Position numbers and translations under genes: made by a program
Part shown: positions 52,130 through 61,456 of the stretch, one piece after another
How positions within the stretch are numbered: the first letter of the stretch is position 1
How the letters are laid out: every line of letters starts with the position of its first letter
The notes under the pieces: model-generated
What the model was told of the DNA's origin: nothing
Seen by the model: only the letters and a program-made list of their open reading frames with translations
Databases searched by the model: none
Source of the DNA: Actinomadura oligospora ATCC 43269
GTDB taxonomy: Bacteria > Actinomycetota > Actinomycetes > Streptosporangiales > Streptosporangiaceae
Direction of reading: 5' to 3'
DNA: 64,000 nt
NCBI RefSeq assembly: GCF_000518265.1
Contig: NZ_KI912410.1
Span: 228,774 to 292,773, forward strand

Positions 52130-54214
52130 ATGAGCGCGGGGCGGCTGCTCGCCCGCATCACCGTCGCACCCGCCCTTCTACTGGTGGCGTGGTTGACGGT
52201 GTCCGCGCCGTTGCTGCTGGCGGGCGTCTTCGACTTCGGGCCCGCGTTCGTCCTGTTCGTGCCGGTCGCGGGCGTGGTGCTGTGGCTCGGCCTGAGGGAC
52301 GCGCCGCGCGTCGCGGACGAGCCGCGGCCGGGGCCGATCGGGCCGGTGCCGCGCTGGTCGGCCCTCGGCGTGCTGCTCGTCGCGGTCGCCTTCCTGGTCG
52401 TCCAGGTCGTGATGTGCTCCGAGCAGATCATCGTGCGCCGCGACCCGGCGTCCTACGTGCAGTTCGCGCTCTGGCTGAACGACCACGGCTCCCTGCCGAT
52501 CTCGCAGGACCGGGCCGCGTTCGGCGGCGGCGACCCGGCGCTCGGCTTCGGCTCGCTGGCCTTCTACCAGGTCGGGGACGACATCGACCCGCAGTTCATG
52601 GCCGGGCTGCCGCTGGTGCTGTCGTTCGGCGGCTGGCTCGGCGGCGTCCGGGCGATGCTGCTGATGGCGCCGCTGCTCGGGGCGGCGGCCGTGCTCGCGT
52701 TCGGCGGCCTGGTCGCCCGGCTGGTCGGGCCGCGCTGGGCCCCCGCCGGGGCGCTGCTGCTCGCGCTGACGCTGCCGATGATCTGGGTGTCCCGCTCCAC
52801 CTACAGCGAGCTGCCCGCGATGGTGCTGTTGTTCGGCGGCCTCGCGATGCTCTACGACGTGCGCGCCCAGGCCGTGGACGAGCCGCGCCGCACCGGACGG
52901 TACTGGCGGCTCATGCCGAGCTCCGCGCGGGCCAAGGCGTTCCTCGCGGGCGGCATGCTCGGGCTGATCGTGCTCGTCCGGATCGACGGGCTCCGCGACG
53001 TCCTGCCCGTGGTGGTGTTCGCCGGGCTGCTGGTCGCGCGGCGCCGCCGCACCGGCCTGCCGCTCGCGCTCGGCCTCACCGCCGGGGCCGGGCTCGGCCT
53101 CGCCGAGGGCTTCCTGCTGTCCCGTCCCTACCTGGTCTACCTGCGCGCGTCGCTGGTGCCGCTGCTGGGGATGGTGGTCGTCCTGGTCGCGCTGACCGCC
53201 GCGCTGGTCGTCCTGCTGCGGTGGGAGCGCACCGGGCCGCGGCTGCGCGCGGTCGCCGCCGTCGTCGCCCGCGGCCGGGTCCCGGACCTGGCGGCCTGGC
53301 TCACCCTCGCCGTCGTCGCGGCGCTGGTCGCACGGCCGTGGCTGCAGACCGTCCGGCGGGTCCCGGCGAACCCCGACGACACGCAGAACGCGCACTTCAT
53401 CGAGGAGGTCCAGCGGATCAACCACCTGCCGCTGGACGGCACCCGGCAGTACTCCGAGCAGTCCATGCACTGGGTGATCTGGTACATCGGGGTGCCCGCG
53501 CTGCTCGCCGCGACGTTCGGCGCGGCGCTGCTGGCCCGGCGGCTGCTGCGGCGCCGCACCCCGGAGTGGCTGCTGCCCTACGCGGTGATCGTCTGGACGA
53601 CCGTCCTGGTGCTCTACCGGCCCGGGATCACCCCGGACCACCCGTGGGCGTCCCGGCGGCTCATCGCGGTCGTCATCCCCGGGCTGCTGCTGCTCGCGGT
53701 GTGGGCGGCGGCGTGGCTGGTCCGGCGCGTCCGCCGCACCGGGTTCGGGCGCCGTCCGACCGCCGTGGTCGCCCTGGCCTCCTGCGCGACGCTCGGGATC
53801 CCGATCGGGCTGTCGTCGGCGCCGTTCATGATGGTCCGGACACACCAGCACGAGGTCGCCGCAGTCCGCGACCTGTGCGCCCGCATCGGGCCGGGCCGCT
53901 CGGTCGTGATCCTCGACCAGAGCTACGCCGACCAGTTCCTCCAGGTTCTGCGCAGCATGTGCGGCGAGCCGTCCGCGCGGATCTCCCCGGAGGCCACCCC
54001 GGCGGACGTCTGGCGTGTCGTCGGCAAGATCTACGACGCGGGCCGGACGCCCGTCCTGCTGGGCGCGACGGCGGGCGAGGTGACCCCCTACGGGCAGCCG
54101 GTGCACGCCATGACACTCCGGACCCGGCAGGACGAGCGGACCCTCGTCAAGCCCCCGAAGGGCACGTGGACACTGAATCTCGACGTGTGGATCACCGAGC
54201 CCCCGCGTCCGTGA
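52130..54214 (+). CDS. Large polytopic GT-C-like membrane protein
   Basis: A 694-residue protein with about twelve to fourteen hydrophobic segments. The first external loop IIVRRDPASYVQFALWLNDHGSLPI, here near residues 100-125, has the Asp/Tyr pattern of PMT/ArnT-like GT-C enzymes, and a later loop reads FIEEVQRINHLPLDGTRQYSEQ. The C-terminal 120 residues are a soluble domain (VRDLCARIGPGRSVVILDQ...). The ATG at 52130 has GGGGAA upstream. With the dolichol-phosphate-mannose-synthase-like GT2 next door it suggests lipid-linked sugar transfer outside the membrane. Confidence 0.78.
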   Translation: MSAGRLLARITVAPALLLVAWLTVSAPLLLAGVFDFGPAFVLFVPVAGVVLWLGLRDAPRVADEPRPGPIGPVPRWSALGVLLVAVAFLVVQVVMCSEQIIVRRDPASYVQFALWLNDHGSLPISQDRAAFGGGDPALGFGSLAFYQVGDDIDPQFMAGLPLVLSFGGWLGGVRAMLLMAPLLGAAAVLAFGGLVARLVGPRWAPAGALLLALTLPMIWVSRSTYSELPAMVLLFGGLAMLYDVRAQAVDEPRRTGRYWRLMPSSARAKAFLAGGMLGLIVLVRIDGLRDVLPVVVFAGLLVARRRRTGLPLALGLTAGAGLGLAEGFLLSRPYLVYLRASLVPLLGMVVVLVALTAALVVLLRWERTGPRLRAVAAVVARGRVPDLAAWLTLAVVAALVARPWLQTVRRVPANPDDTQNAHFIEEVQRINHLPLDGTRQYSEQSMHWVIWYIGVPALLAATFGAALLARRLLRRRTPEWLLPYAVIVWTTVLVLYRPGITPDHPWASRRLIAVVIPGLLLLAVWAAAWLVRRVRRTGFGRRPTAVVALASCATLGIPIGLSSAPFMMVRTHQHEVAAVRDLCARIGPGRSVVILDQSYADQFLQVLRSMCGEPSARISPEATPADVWRVVGKIYDAGRTPVLLGATAGEVTPYGQPVHAMTLRTRQDERTLVKPPKGTWTLNLDVWITEPPRP

Positions 54215-54219
54215 CCGAC

Positions 54220-54225
54220 TATCCT
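54220..54225 (+). promoter_or_regulatory. Minus-10 element for a leaderless transcript
   Basis: TATCCT lies eight bases before the GTG at 54234, the spacing at which transcription would begin at or next to the start codon. No ribosome-binding site is present. The promoter would lie across the 3' end of the previous gene. Confidence 0.45.
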
Positions 54226-54233
54226 CGCCCTGC

Positions 54234-55412
54234 GTGAGTACCCAGCCCGCCGCCTCGACGACCACCCGCGCCCCGGAGAACGCTCCGGACGCGGCATCCA
54301 CGACCGACGCGGCCACCGAGACCACGACCGAGGCCGAGCCCGCGGCCGAACCCGCGCCCGGCCTCGCCGGCGAAGCCGGTGGCGGTGTCGCGAACGGCGC
54401 CCCGCAGGACGCCGCGACCGCCCTGGCGGACGCGGAGGAGGCCGTCGCGGGGTTCGTCGCCGAGACGGACGCCGTGTTCCGCGCCGAGCCCGGGGACGCG
54501 TTCCAGACCGTCCCGGAGGACGACCGGCCCGTCCACGTGACGATCGTGCTGCCCTGCTACAACGAGCAGGACCACGTCCTCGACGAGATCGAGCGGATCA
54601 CCAAGGCCATGGACAACAGCGGCATGGCCTACGAACTGCTCGCCGTGGACGACTGCTCCACCGACGACACGCTGGCCCGGCTGCGCGAGGCCGAGCCGCG
54701 GTTCCCGAGCATGAAGGTCGTCGCGTTCCGGCACAACAGCGGGTCCGGGACCGTCCGGCGGATCGGCACCCAGCAGGCCCGCGGCGACATCGTCGTGTGG
54801 ACCGACGCCGACATGACCTACCCGAACGAGCGGATCCCCGAGCTGGTCGCCATGCTCGACCAGGACGCCTCGATCGACCAGGTCGTCGGCGCGCGGACGT
54901 CCGAGGAGGGCACCCACAAGCTGCTGCGCGTCCCGGCCAAGTGGTTCATCCGCAAGGTCGCCGAGCGGCTCACCAACACCCGGATCCCGGACCTGAACTC
55001 CGGGCTGCGCGCGTTCCGGCGCGAGGTCTCGCTGCCCTACCTGCGGCTGCTGCCGCCCGGGTTCTCCTGCGTCACCACGATCACCATCGCGTTCCTGTCG
55101 AACCAGCACCACGTCGCGTACGTGCCGATCGACTACGCCAAGCGCGCGGGCACCTCGAAGTTCCACTTCGTCAAGGACGCCTACCGGTACATCCTGCAGG
55201 TGCTGCGCATGGTGATGTACTTCAACCCGCTCAAGGTGCTGATGCCGCTGGCGCTGTGGCTGATCGTCATCGGCCTCGCCAAGGGCGTCTTCGACATGGT
55301 CTGGCACTTCGGGTACTTCGCCAGCAACACCATCCTGATCTTCGTCACCGGGCTGATCATCGGATCGATGGCGCTGCTCGCGGACCTGATCGTGCGGTCA
55401 CGGGGGGACTAG
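54234..55412 (+). CDS. GT2 glycosyltransferase (DPM1/polyprenyl-phosphate type)
   Basis: A 392-residue protein. The first 95 residues are a Thr/Ala/Glu-rich low-complexity extension. The GT-A domain follows: VTIVLPCYNEQDHVLDEI, VDDCSTDDTL, FRHNSGSGTVRRIG, WTDADMTYP (DxD), GARTSEEGTHK and IPDLNSGLRAFRREV. Two membrane helices lie at the C-terminus (PLALWLIVIGLAKG and TILIFVTGLIIGSMALL). This is the pattern of enzymes that make polyprenyl-phosphate sugars. It probably supplies donors for the GT-C-like proteins in the region. Confidence 0.88.
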   Translation: MSTQPAASTTTRAPENAPDAASTTDAATETTTEAEPAAEPAPGLAGEAGGGVANGAPQDAATALADAEEAVAGFVAETDAVFRAEPGDAFQTVPEDDRPVHVTIVLPCYNEQDHVLDEIERITKAMDNSGMAYELLAVDDCSTDDTLARLREAEPRFPSMKVVAFRHNSGSGTVRRIGTQQARGDIVVWTDADMTYPNERIPELVAMLDQDASIDQVVGARTSEEGTHKLLRVPAKWFIRKVAERLTNTRIPDLNSGLRAFRREVSLPYLRLLPPGFSCVTTITIAFLSNQHHVAYVPIDYAKRAGTSKFHFVKDAYRYILQVLRMVMYFNPLKVLMPLALWLIVIGLAKGVFDMVWHFGYFASNTILIFVTGLIIGSMALLADLIVRSRGD

Positions 55413-55415
55413 CGG

Positions 55416-56594
55416 ATGCGGATCGCGGTCGTCGGGCCGGCCTTCCCGTACAAGGGCGGCGGCGCGCACCACACCACCGAGCTGGCGCACCGGCTCGCCG
55501 CCGCCGGGCACGAGGTGGTCGTCGAGTCGTGGCGGGCGCAGTACCCCGGGTTCCTGTACCCGGGGCAGCAGACGATCTCCGAGCCGGAGGGCGAGCCGTT
55601 CCCGGACACGCTCCGCCGGCTCGACTGGCGGCGCCCGGACGGCTGGTGGCGCGCCGGACGGTCGCTGCGCGGCTGCGACCTGGTCGTGCTGGCCGTCCTG
55701 AGCCCCATCCAGGTGCCCGCCTACCTGGGCATCCTCGCGGGGGTCGGGAAGCGGACGCCGGTGGTCGCGCTGTGCCACAACGTCCTGCCGCACGAGCAGC
55801 GGCAGTACGACCGTCCGCTGATGAAGGCGCTGCTGAACCGGGTGTCCCGGGTGCTGGTGCACTCGGAGCAGCAGGCGAGGCTCGCGCGGACGCTGACGAC
55901 GCGTCCGGTGCGGGTGGCGGAGATGCCCGCGCACCTGCCCACCCCGTCCGGCGGGGTCGAGCGGGCGGACGGCGTCCGGAAGCGGCTGCTGTTCTTCGGG
56001 ATCGTCCGGCCGTACAAGGGGCTGGACGTGCTGCTGCGGGCACTCGCCGAGGGCCCGCAGGACGTGTCGCTCACCGTCGCGGGCGAGTTCTGGGGCGGCC
56101 TGGACGAGACCGAGGCGCTGGTCGCGTCGCTGGGGCTGACCGGCCGGGTCGAGCTGCGGCCCGGGTACGTCCCGGCGGCGGAGGTGCCGGAGCTGTTCGG
56201 GGCGGTGGACGCGCTCGTCCTGCCGTACCGGGCGGCGACGGCCTCGCAGAACGTGTGGATGGCGTTCGAGCACGGCGTCCCGGTGGTCGCGACCCGCGTC
56301 GGCGGCTTCCCGGACCAGATCCGCGACGGGTCGGACGGCCTGCTCGCCGATCCCGACGACGTCGCCTCGCTCGCCGCCGCGCTCAAGCGGTTCTACGGGC
56401 CGGGGGAGCCGGAACGGCTGCGGGCCGCGGTCGAGGCTCCCGACCACGGCCCGCTGTGGGACGTCTATCTCGCCGCGCTCACCGGCGCGGCGTCCGCTCC
56501 CGACGCCTCCGGAGCGGCCGGGCCCTCGGGCGAGACCGCCCCTGACCTGGCCCCGCCGGGCGCGTCTCCGGCGCCCGACGCTCCGGCGCCCTGA
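55416..56594 (+). CDS. GT4 glycosyltransferase
   Basis: A 392-residue protein starting three bases after the previous stop. Motifs: MRIAVVGPAFPYKGGGAHHT, VALCHNVLPHE, VLVHSEQQARLA, LLFFGIVRPYKGLDVLLRA, LTVAGEFWGGLDE, LPYRAATASQNVWMAFEHG and FPDQIRDGSDGLLADPDD. The C-terminal 30 residues are Ala/Pro-rich. Its stop codon lies in the first copy of a 29-bp repeat (56586-56690). Confidence 0.87.
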   Translation: MRIAVVGPAFPYKGGGAHHTTELAHRLAAAGHEVVVESWRAQYPGFLYPGQQTISEPEGEPFPDTLRRLDWRRPDGWWRAGRSLRGCDLVVLAVLSPIQVPAYLGILAGVGKRTPVVALCHNVLPHEQRQYDRPLMKALLNRVSRVLVHSEQQARLARTLTTRPVRVAEMPAHLPTPSGGVERADGVRKRLLFFGIVRPYKGLDVLLRALAEGPQDVSLTVAGEFWGGLDETEALVASLGLTGRVELRPGYVPAAEVPELFGAVDALVLPYRAATASQNVWMAFEHGVPVVATRVGGFPDQIRDGSDGLLADPDDVASLAAALKRFYGPGEPERLRAAVEAPDHGPLWDVYLAALTGAASAPDASGAAGPSGETAPDLAPPGASPAPDAPAP

Positions 56595-56690
56595 GCCGCC
56601 ACGCCGGGCGCGGCAAGGGGGCCGAGCGCCCTGAGGCGTTACGCGAGGCGCGGGCGCTCCGGCGTCCTGAGGCGTTACGCCAGGTGCGGC
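56586..56690. repeat. Three 29-bp repeats spanning both convergent stops
   Basis: Copies at 56586-56614, 56626-56654 and 56662-56690; copies 2 and 3 match at 25 of 29 bases and copies 1 and 2 at 23 of 29. The first carries the stop of the GT4 gene and the third the stop of thioredoxin on the other strand. Confidence 0.7.
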
Positions 56691-57001
56691 TCGAGCACCT
56701 TGAGCAGCGCGCGCTTCGGCTTGGCGCCCACGATCTGCTCGGCCACCTCGCCGCCCTTGAACAGCAGCAGGGTCGGCAGGCCGAGCACGCCGAACCTGTT
56801 CGGGGTCAGCGGGTTCTGGTCGTAGTCCATCTTCGCGATGACGATCTTGCCGTCCTGCTCGGCCGCGATGGCGTCCAGCACCGGCGCGATCATCTTGCAC
56901 GGGCCGCACCAGTCCGCCCAGAAGTCCACCAGGACCGGGGTCTCGCTCTTGAGGACCAGCTCGTCGAACGTCGCGTCGGTGACGGTGATGGGGGCGCTCA
57001 T
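56675..57001 (-). CDS. trxA: Thioredoxin
   Basis: A 108-residue classical thioredoxin with the active site WCGPC (C32 and C35), DFWADWCGPCK, cis-Pro in GVLGLPTLLLFKGG and the final helix LLKVLEPHLA. It is cytoplasmic, with no signal peptide. Its ATG overlaps the stop of the upstream flippase-like gene by four bases, an unusual partner that may only reflect operon packing. Confidence 0.95.
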   Translation of the reverse strand: MSAPITVTDATFDELVLKSETPVLVDFWADWCGPCKMIAPVLDAIAAEQDGKIVIAKMDYDQNPLTPNRFGVLGLPTLLLFKGGEVAEQIVGAKPKRALLKVLEPHLA

Positions 57002-57996
57002 GCTTGCTCCTTGGTGGGCCGGGTGCCCGTCGTCTGCGTACTCGGGGAAAGTCCGGCGGGGGCCGGTTCATTCCCGTCCGGGAGATCTTCTCTCGCGTGC
57101 CCGCGGAGCAGGAACGCCGAGCCCGCGCCGACGAGGTCGGCGGCGGTCAGCAGCACCCGGGACGCGAGCGCCACCACGATCGGCGCGCCGGCCGGCAGCA
57201 CCGGGGACAGCACCAGCACCATCACGGCCTCGCGCGCCCCGAGCCCGCCGGGCGCGAGGAACACCAGGAGCCCGGCGACGAAGGCCAGCGAGTACGCGCC
57301 GGTCGCCAGGAACGGCAGCCCCGCCCCGGACCCGCCCGCCGCCGCGGACAGCACCCACAGGTGGCCGCCGAACAGCACCCAGCCGGTGACCGTCCACAGG
57401 ACGGCGCGCAGCGTGGACGCGACGCTCACCGGGTGCTCCAGCGGCGGCCTGCGCACGATCCTGAGCGCCAGGTTCAGGCCCCACGTGACGATCTTCGGGT
57501 GCAGGCACGCCAGGAGGACCGGGGCCAGCAGGAACAGCCACCAGTAGCGGTCCCGCGCCTCCGGCGAGGTCAGCGGCAGTGTGACCGCCGCCACCGCCAG
57601 CCCGGACGCCGTGGACGTCGCGATCGCCAGCACCGTCGCGGAGAAGCTCCGCGCCCTCGGCACCTTGTACTCGCGGGCCATCTCGACCTGGGAGACGAGC
57701 ACCCACACCATGCCCGGGACGTACTTGCCGAGCCCGGAGATGAGGGCGATCCGGTAGGCCGCGACCACCGGCAGGTCCGATCCGAGGCCGCTCAGGAACG
57801 TCCGCCAGGCGAGCATCCAGGCGACCAGCCCGCCGAATCCGAGGGCGAACGCCCCGAGCAGCGTGTACCAGGACATCTGCTCGAACGCGCGCACGGTGTC
57901 GTCCCACTGCGAGGCCAGCGACCACACGCAGAACACGAGCGCGAGCAGCAGCAACACGACGCGCAGCACGCGCATGGCGAGGGCCTTGGGATTCAC
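56998..57996 (-). CDS. UPF0104/AglD-like flippase-type membrane protein
   Basis: A 332-residue protein starting at the GTG 57996. It has eight or so hydrophobic segments; typical marks are MSWYTLLGAFALGFGGLVAW, LGKYVPGMVWVLVSQVEMA (the GKyxPG motif of the lysylphosphatidylglycerol-synthase membrane domain family) and VFLAPGGLGAREAVMVLVLS. Relatives act in lipid-linked glycan transfer or flipping. It could export an intermediate of the neighbouring glycan pathway, but this is inference. Confidence 0.83.
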   Translation of the reverse strand: MNPKALAMRVLRVVLLLLALVFCVWSLASQWDDTVRAFEQMSWYTLLGAFALGFGGLVAWMLAWRTFLSGLGSDLPVVAAYRIALISGLGKYVPGMVWVLVSQVEMAREYKVPRARSFSATVLAIATSTASGLAVAAVTLPLTSPEARDRYWWLFLLAPVLLACLHPKIVTWGLNLALRIVRRPPLEHPVSVASTLRAVLWTVTGWVLFGGHLWVLSAAAGGSGAGLPFLATGAYSLAFVAGLLVFLAPGGLGAREAVMVLVLSPVLPAGAPIVVALASRVLLTAADLVGAGSAFLLRGHAREDLPDGNEPAPAGLSPSTQTTGTRPTKEQA

Positions 57997-58137
57997 GTCC
58001 CCAGCGTAGGGGACCCTCACGACCACCCGCCGAACCCCGCGCGCCCGCGCCTTCCGCGGGTTCCTGCGACACGCGGACGCGCCGTGTTCCGCCGGGTATG
58101 TGGCGTGCGCGGCGCCCAACGGGCCGGGCTTCGTCTA

Positions 58138-58143
58138 TAGGCT
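58138..58143 (+). promoter_or_regulatory. Minus-10 element for a leaderless transcript
   Basis: TAGGCT (within TATAGGCT) ends seven bases before the ATG at 58151, and no ribosome-binding site is visible. The same TAGGCT occurs at 58976-58981 and 60270-60275 ahead of the next two operon starts. Confidence 0.45.
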
Positions 58144-58150
58144 GGGGCCG

Positions 58151-58858
58151 ATGAAGATCTCGGATGTGGTGGCCTTCGTCGGGCACCAGGTGCACGTGTG
58201 CCGGTATCGCGAGGCGGGGACGCTCCTCGACTGGATGGGCGACGACCTGCGCGGCAGGAAGGTGCTCGACGTCGCGGGCGGCGACGGGTACTGGGCCGGG
58301 CAGACCCGCAGGCGCGGGGCCTTCGCGGTCTCGATCGACCTGGCGCGCGGGAAGATGGAGTACGGCAAGACGCTGGCGAACCCGCCCGCGCTGATCGAGT
58401 GCGACGCGCTGAAGCTGCCGTTCCAGGACGGCTCGTTCGACGCGATCCTGTCGGTCTGCGCGATCGAGCACTTCGACGACGGCGGGACGTCGCTGGACGA
58501 GATGGCCCGGGTGCTGAGGCCGGGCGGGCAGATCTTCATGTCCGCCGACGTGCTCAGCCGCGCGGACGCCTGGCCGAAGCTGCGCGACGCGCACAAGGCC
58601 AGGTACCACGTCCAGCACACCTACACGCACGAGTCGCTGGCCAGGCTGATGGACGAGCGCGGGCTCGACCTCGTCCGGCACTCCTACCAGTTCCGGACGG
58701 CGGCGGCCGAGCGGCTGTACCTGTCGCTGTCGACGTACGGCGGCAAGGTCGGTTTCAACGCCGCCGCGCCGCTCGCGCCGCTGGTGGCCGCGACGGACGC
58801 CAAGGCCCCGAACGAGCGCGGCAGCATCGTGCTCGTCCAGGCCCGCAAGCGGGGCTGA
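58151..58858 (+). CDS. Class I SAM-dependent methyltransferase
   Basis: A 235-residue protein. Motif I is VLDVAGGDGYW (near residue 39), the acidic residue after strand 2 is in AVSIDLARGK, and CDALKLPFQDGSFDAILSV and FDDGGTSLDEMARVLRPGG follow; a Methyltransf_11 pattern. In the glycan context it may methylate a sugar or lipid, but similar enzymes also act on small molecules. Confidence 0.86.
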   Translation: MKISDVVAFVGHQVHVCRYREAGTLLDWMGDDLRGRKVLDVAGGDGYWAGQTRRRGAFAVSIDLARGKMEYGKTLANPPALIECDALKLPFQDGSFDAILSVCAIEHFDDGGTSLDEMARVLRPGGQIFMSADVLSRADAWPKLRDAHKARYHVQHTYTHESLARLMDERGLDLVRHSYQFRTAAAERLYLSLSTYGGKVGFNAAAPLAPLVAATDAKAPNERGSIVLVQARKRG

Positions 58859-59020
58859 CCGACACATCTCGATCGACATCTCGGTGCTCGCGCGAGGGCG
58901 CAGGCGTCGCCGGGAACGGCCGGTCCCATCGGCGTGCGAACGCGGATGAAACCCCCCGGGCGGGCCCGATCGGCGTAGGCTCGAATCGTCAAGAGTGATC
59001 TACGTCACGGGGGTGGGATC

Positions 59021-60214
59021 ATGATGCGAGACGACGTGCCGCGCGAGAGCGTGCCGCGCGAGGACCGTCCGCCGCGGATCCTTCTGGACGCCACCGCCGT
59101 CCCCGCCGACCGCGGCGCGCTGGGCCGCTACGCCGAGGGCCTCCTGCGCGCGCTGTACGGCATGGGGACCGACCTGGCGATCGCGTGCCAGCGGGTGGAG
59201 CGGGAGCGGTACGCGGCGCTCGCACCGGGCGCGCGCGTCGTGTCCGGCCCGGCGGAGCTGGCGCACCGGGCCGCGCGGCTCGCCTGGGAGCAGACCGGCC
59301 TGCCACGCGTCGCGCACGAGGTCGGCGCGGACGTGCTGCACCTGCCGAACTACGCGATCCCGGTGCACGCCGGGCTGCCGACGGTCGTGACGATCCACGA
59401 CGTGACGCTGTTCGCCGAGCCCGAGCGGCACGACCCGCTCCGGACGTCCTACATCAAGTCGGCGACCCGGGCGGCGGCGCGCCGCGCGACCCGGATGATC
59501 GTGCCGTCCCGGGCCGTCCGGGACGACCTGGTCCGGGTGCTGGACGCCGACCCCGACCACATCGACGTGGCCTACCACGGCGTCGACCACGAGGCGTTCC
59601 GGCGGCCGTCCCCGGAGGAGGTCAAGAGGGTCTCCGACCGGCTCGGCCTGCACGGCCACCCGTACGTGGCCTACCTGGGCGCGCTGGAACCGCGCAAGAA
59701 CGTGCCGAACCTGATCCGCGGCTGGGTGCGGGCGTGCGCGGGCCGTCCCGACCCGCCCGCGCTGGTCCTGGCGGGCGGGGGCGGCTGGGACGACGAGGTC
59801 GACGCGGCGCTCGCGGTCGTCCCGACGCACCTGAGGGTCGTCCGGTCGGGGTATCTGCCCTGGTCGCTGCTGCCGGGGTTCCTGGGCGGCGCGCTGGTCG
59901 TCGCGCTGCCGAGCCGCGGCGAGGGGTTCGGGCTGCCGGTGCTGGAGGCGATGGCCTGCGGCGGGACGGTCCTGACCACGCGGCGCGGCCCGCTGCCGGA
60001 GGTCGGCGGCGACGCCGTCGCCTACACCGAGCCCGACCCGCCCGCGATCGCCGCGGCCCTGTCGACCCTGCTGGACGCGCCGGATCAGCGCCTCGAACTG
60101 GCCGAGGCCGCCTCGTCCCGCGCGGAGCTCTTCACCTGGGAGGGTTCGGCCCGCGCCCACCTGGACTCCTACACCCGCGCGGTGTCCCACTACGCGGCGT
60201 CCCATCCCGGCTGA
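59021..60214 (+). CDS. GT4 glycosyltransferase
   Basis: A 397-residue protein with GGGGGTGGG before tandem ATGs at 59021 and 59024. Motifs: PPRILLDATAVPADRGALGR, VLHLPNYAIPVHAGLP, VTIHDVTLFAEPE, IVPSRAVRDDL, VAYHGVDHEAF, VAYLGALEPRKNVPNLIRG and PSRGEGFGLPVLEAMACGG. This matches mannosyl/rhamnosyltransferase-like GT4 enzymes (WbaZ/MtfB type). A TAGGCT -10 box lies at 58976-58981. Confidence 0.88.
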   Translation: MMRDDVPRESVPREDRPPRILLDATAVPADRGALGRYAEGLLRALYGMGTDLAIACQRVERERYAALAPGARVVSGPAELAHRAARLAWEQTGLPRVAHEVGADVLHLPNYAIPVHAGLPTVVTIHDVTLFAEPERHDPLRTSYIKSATRAAARRATRMIVPSRAVRDDLVRVLDADPDHIDVAYHGVDHEAFRRPSPEEVKRVSDRLGLHGHPYVAYLGALEPRKNVPNLIRGWVRACAGRPDPPALVLAGGGGWDDEVDAALAVVPTHLRVVRSGYLPWSLLPGFLGGALVVALPSRGEGFGLPVLEAMACGGTVLTTRRGPLPEVGGDAVAYTEPDPPAIAAALSTLLDAPDQRLELAEAASSRAELFTWEGSARAHLDSYTRAVSHYAASHPG

Positions 60215-60314
60215 TCTGGGGGTTCGCCTGGGGCGCTCACGGTGGGGAACGAGTCGTCGCGGAACGCGTTAGGCTCGCCGGACGATCCGGTTCGGACAGC
60301 GCTGAAGGAGCCCA

Positions 60315-61382
60315 GTGGAAGCGATCCTGCTGGTCGGGGGACAGGGAACCCGGCTGCGCCCGTTGACGATCTCGACGCCGAAGCCGCTGCTGCCCACGGC
60401 CGGTGTCGCGTTCCTGGCGCACCAGCTCGCGCGTGCGCACGAGGCGGGCGTCACCCGGATCATCTTCGCCACGTCCTACCGGGCCGAGATGTTCGAGGCG
60501 GCGTTCGGGCGCAAGGCGCAGGGCGTCGAGCTGGCCTACGTCAGCGAGAGGGAGCCGCTCGGCACGGGCGGGGCGATCCGGAACGCGGCGGCGGCGCTGA
60601 CCTCCGCCCCGGACGACCCGGTGCTGATCCTGAACGGCGACATCCTGTCCGGGCACGACGTCCGCGCGCAGGTGGAGCTGCACGACCGGTCGGACGCCGC
60701 CGCGACCCTGCACCTGACCACCGTGGACGACCCGTCCCGGTTCGGCGTCGTCCCGACCGACGGGAACGGCCGGGTGACGGCGTTCCTGGAGAAGGCGGCC
60801 CGTCCGGTCACCAACCAGATCAACGCGGGCTGCTACGTGTTCCGGCGCTCGGAGATCGACGCGATCCCGGAGGGCGAGGTGGTGTCGGTCGAGCGCGAGA
60901 CGTTCCCGACGATGATCTCGTCCGGGGCGACCGTGACGGGCTACGTCGAGTCGGCGTACTGGCTGGACGTGGGCACCCCCGAGGCGTTCGTGCGCGGCTC
61001 CTGCGACCTGGTCCTGGGCCGGATCGCCTCGCCCGCGATGCCCGGCGAGCCGGGCGACCGGCTGATCCTGCCGGGCGCGGTGGTGTCCGACGGCGCGGTC
61101 GTCCGGGAGGGCACGACGGTCGGACGCGGCGCGGAGATCGAGGCGGGCGCGACCGTGCTCGGCAGCGTCCTGCAGGACGGCGCGTTCGTCGCCGAGGGCG
61201 CGACCGTCCGCGACTCGGTCATCGGCCGTGGCGCGCGGGTCGGCCCGGGAGCGGTCCTGGACGGCGTGATCCTGGGCGACGGCGCGAGTGTCGGCCCGGG
61301 CAACGAGCTGCGCGACGGGCTGCGGCTGTGGCCCGGCATCTCGCTGCCGCCGACCGCCGTCCGCTTCTCCAGCGACGCCTGA
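60315..61382 (+). CDS. NDP-sugar pyrophosphorylase with left-handed beta-helix (mannose-1-phosphate guanylyltransferase-like)
   Basis: A 355-residue protein with GTG start and GAAGGAG upstream. The N-terminal nucleotidyltransferase domain has LLVGGQGTRLRPLTISTPKP, EREPLGTGGAIRNA, VLILNGDIL and NAGCYVFRRSEID. From about residue 250 hexapeptide repeats form a beta-helix (GAVVSDGAVVREGTTVGRG, GATVLGSVLQDG, GARVGPGAVLDG). The pattern fits GDP-mannose or dTDP-glucose-type synthesis; the GT4 just upstream may use the product. Confidence 0.88.
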   Translation: MEAILLVGGQGTRLRPLTISTPKPLLPTAGVAFLAHQLARAHEAGVTRIIFATSYRAEMFEAAFGRKAQGVELAYVSEREPLGTGGAIRNAAAALTSAPDDPVLILNGDILSGHDVRAQVELHDRSDAAATLHLTTVDDPSRFGVVPTDGNGRVTAFLEKAARPVTNQINAGCYVFRRSEIDAIPEGEVVSVERETFPTMISSGATVTGYVESAYWLDVGTPEAFVRGSCDLVLGRIASPAMPGEPGDRLILPGAVVSDGAVVREGTTVGRGAEIEAGATVLGSVLQDGAFVAEGATVRDSVIGRGARVGPGAVLDGVILGDGASVGPGNELRDGLRLWPGISLPPTAVRFSSDA

Positions 61383-61456
61383 TCCCTCCCGCCGGCGGCG
61401 GGCGTTTCATCCGCGAGGATGATTTCTCCCGGGCAAGATCATCGGAATCTGAAGGG

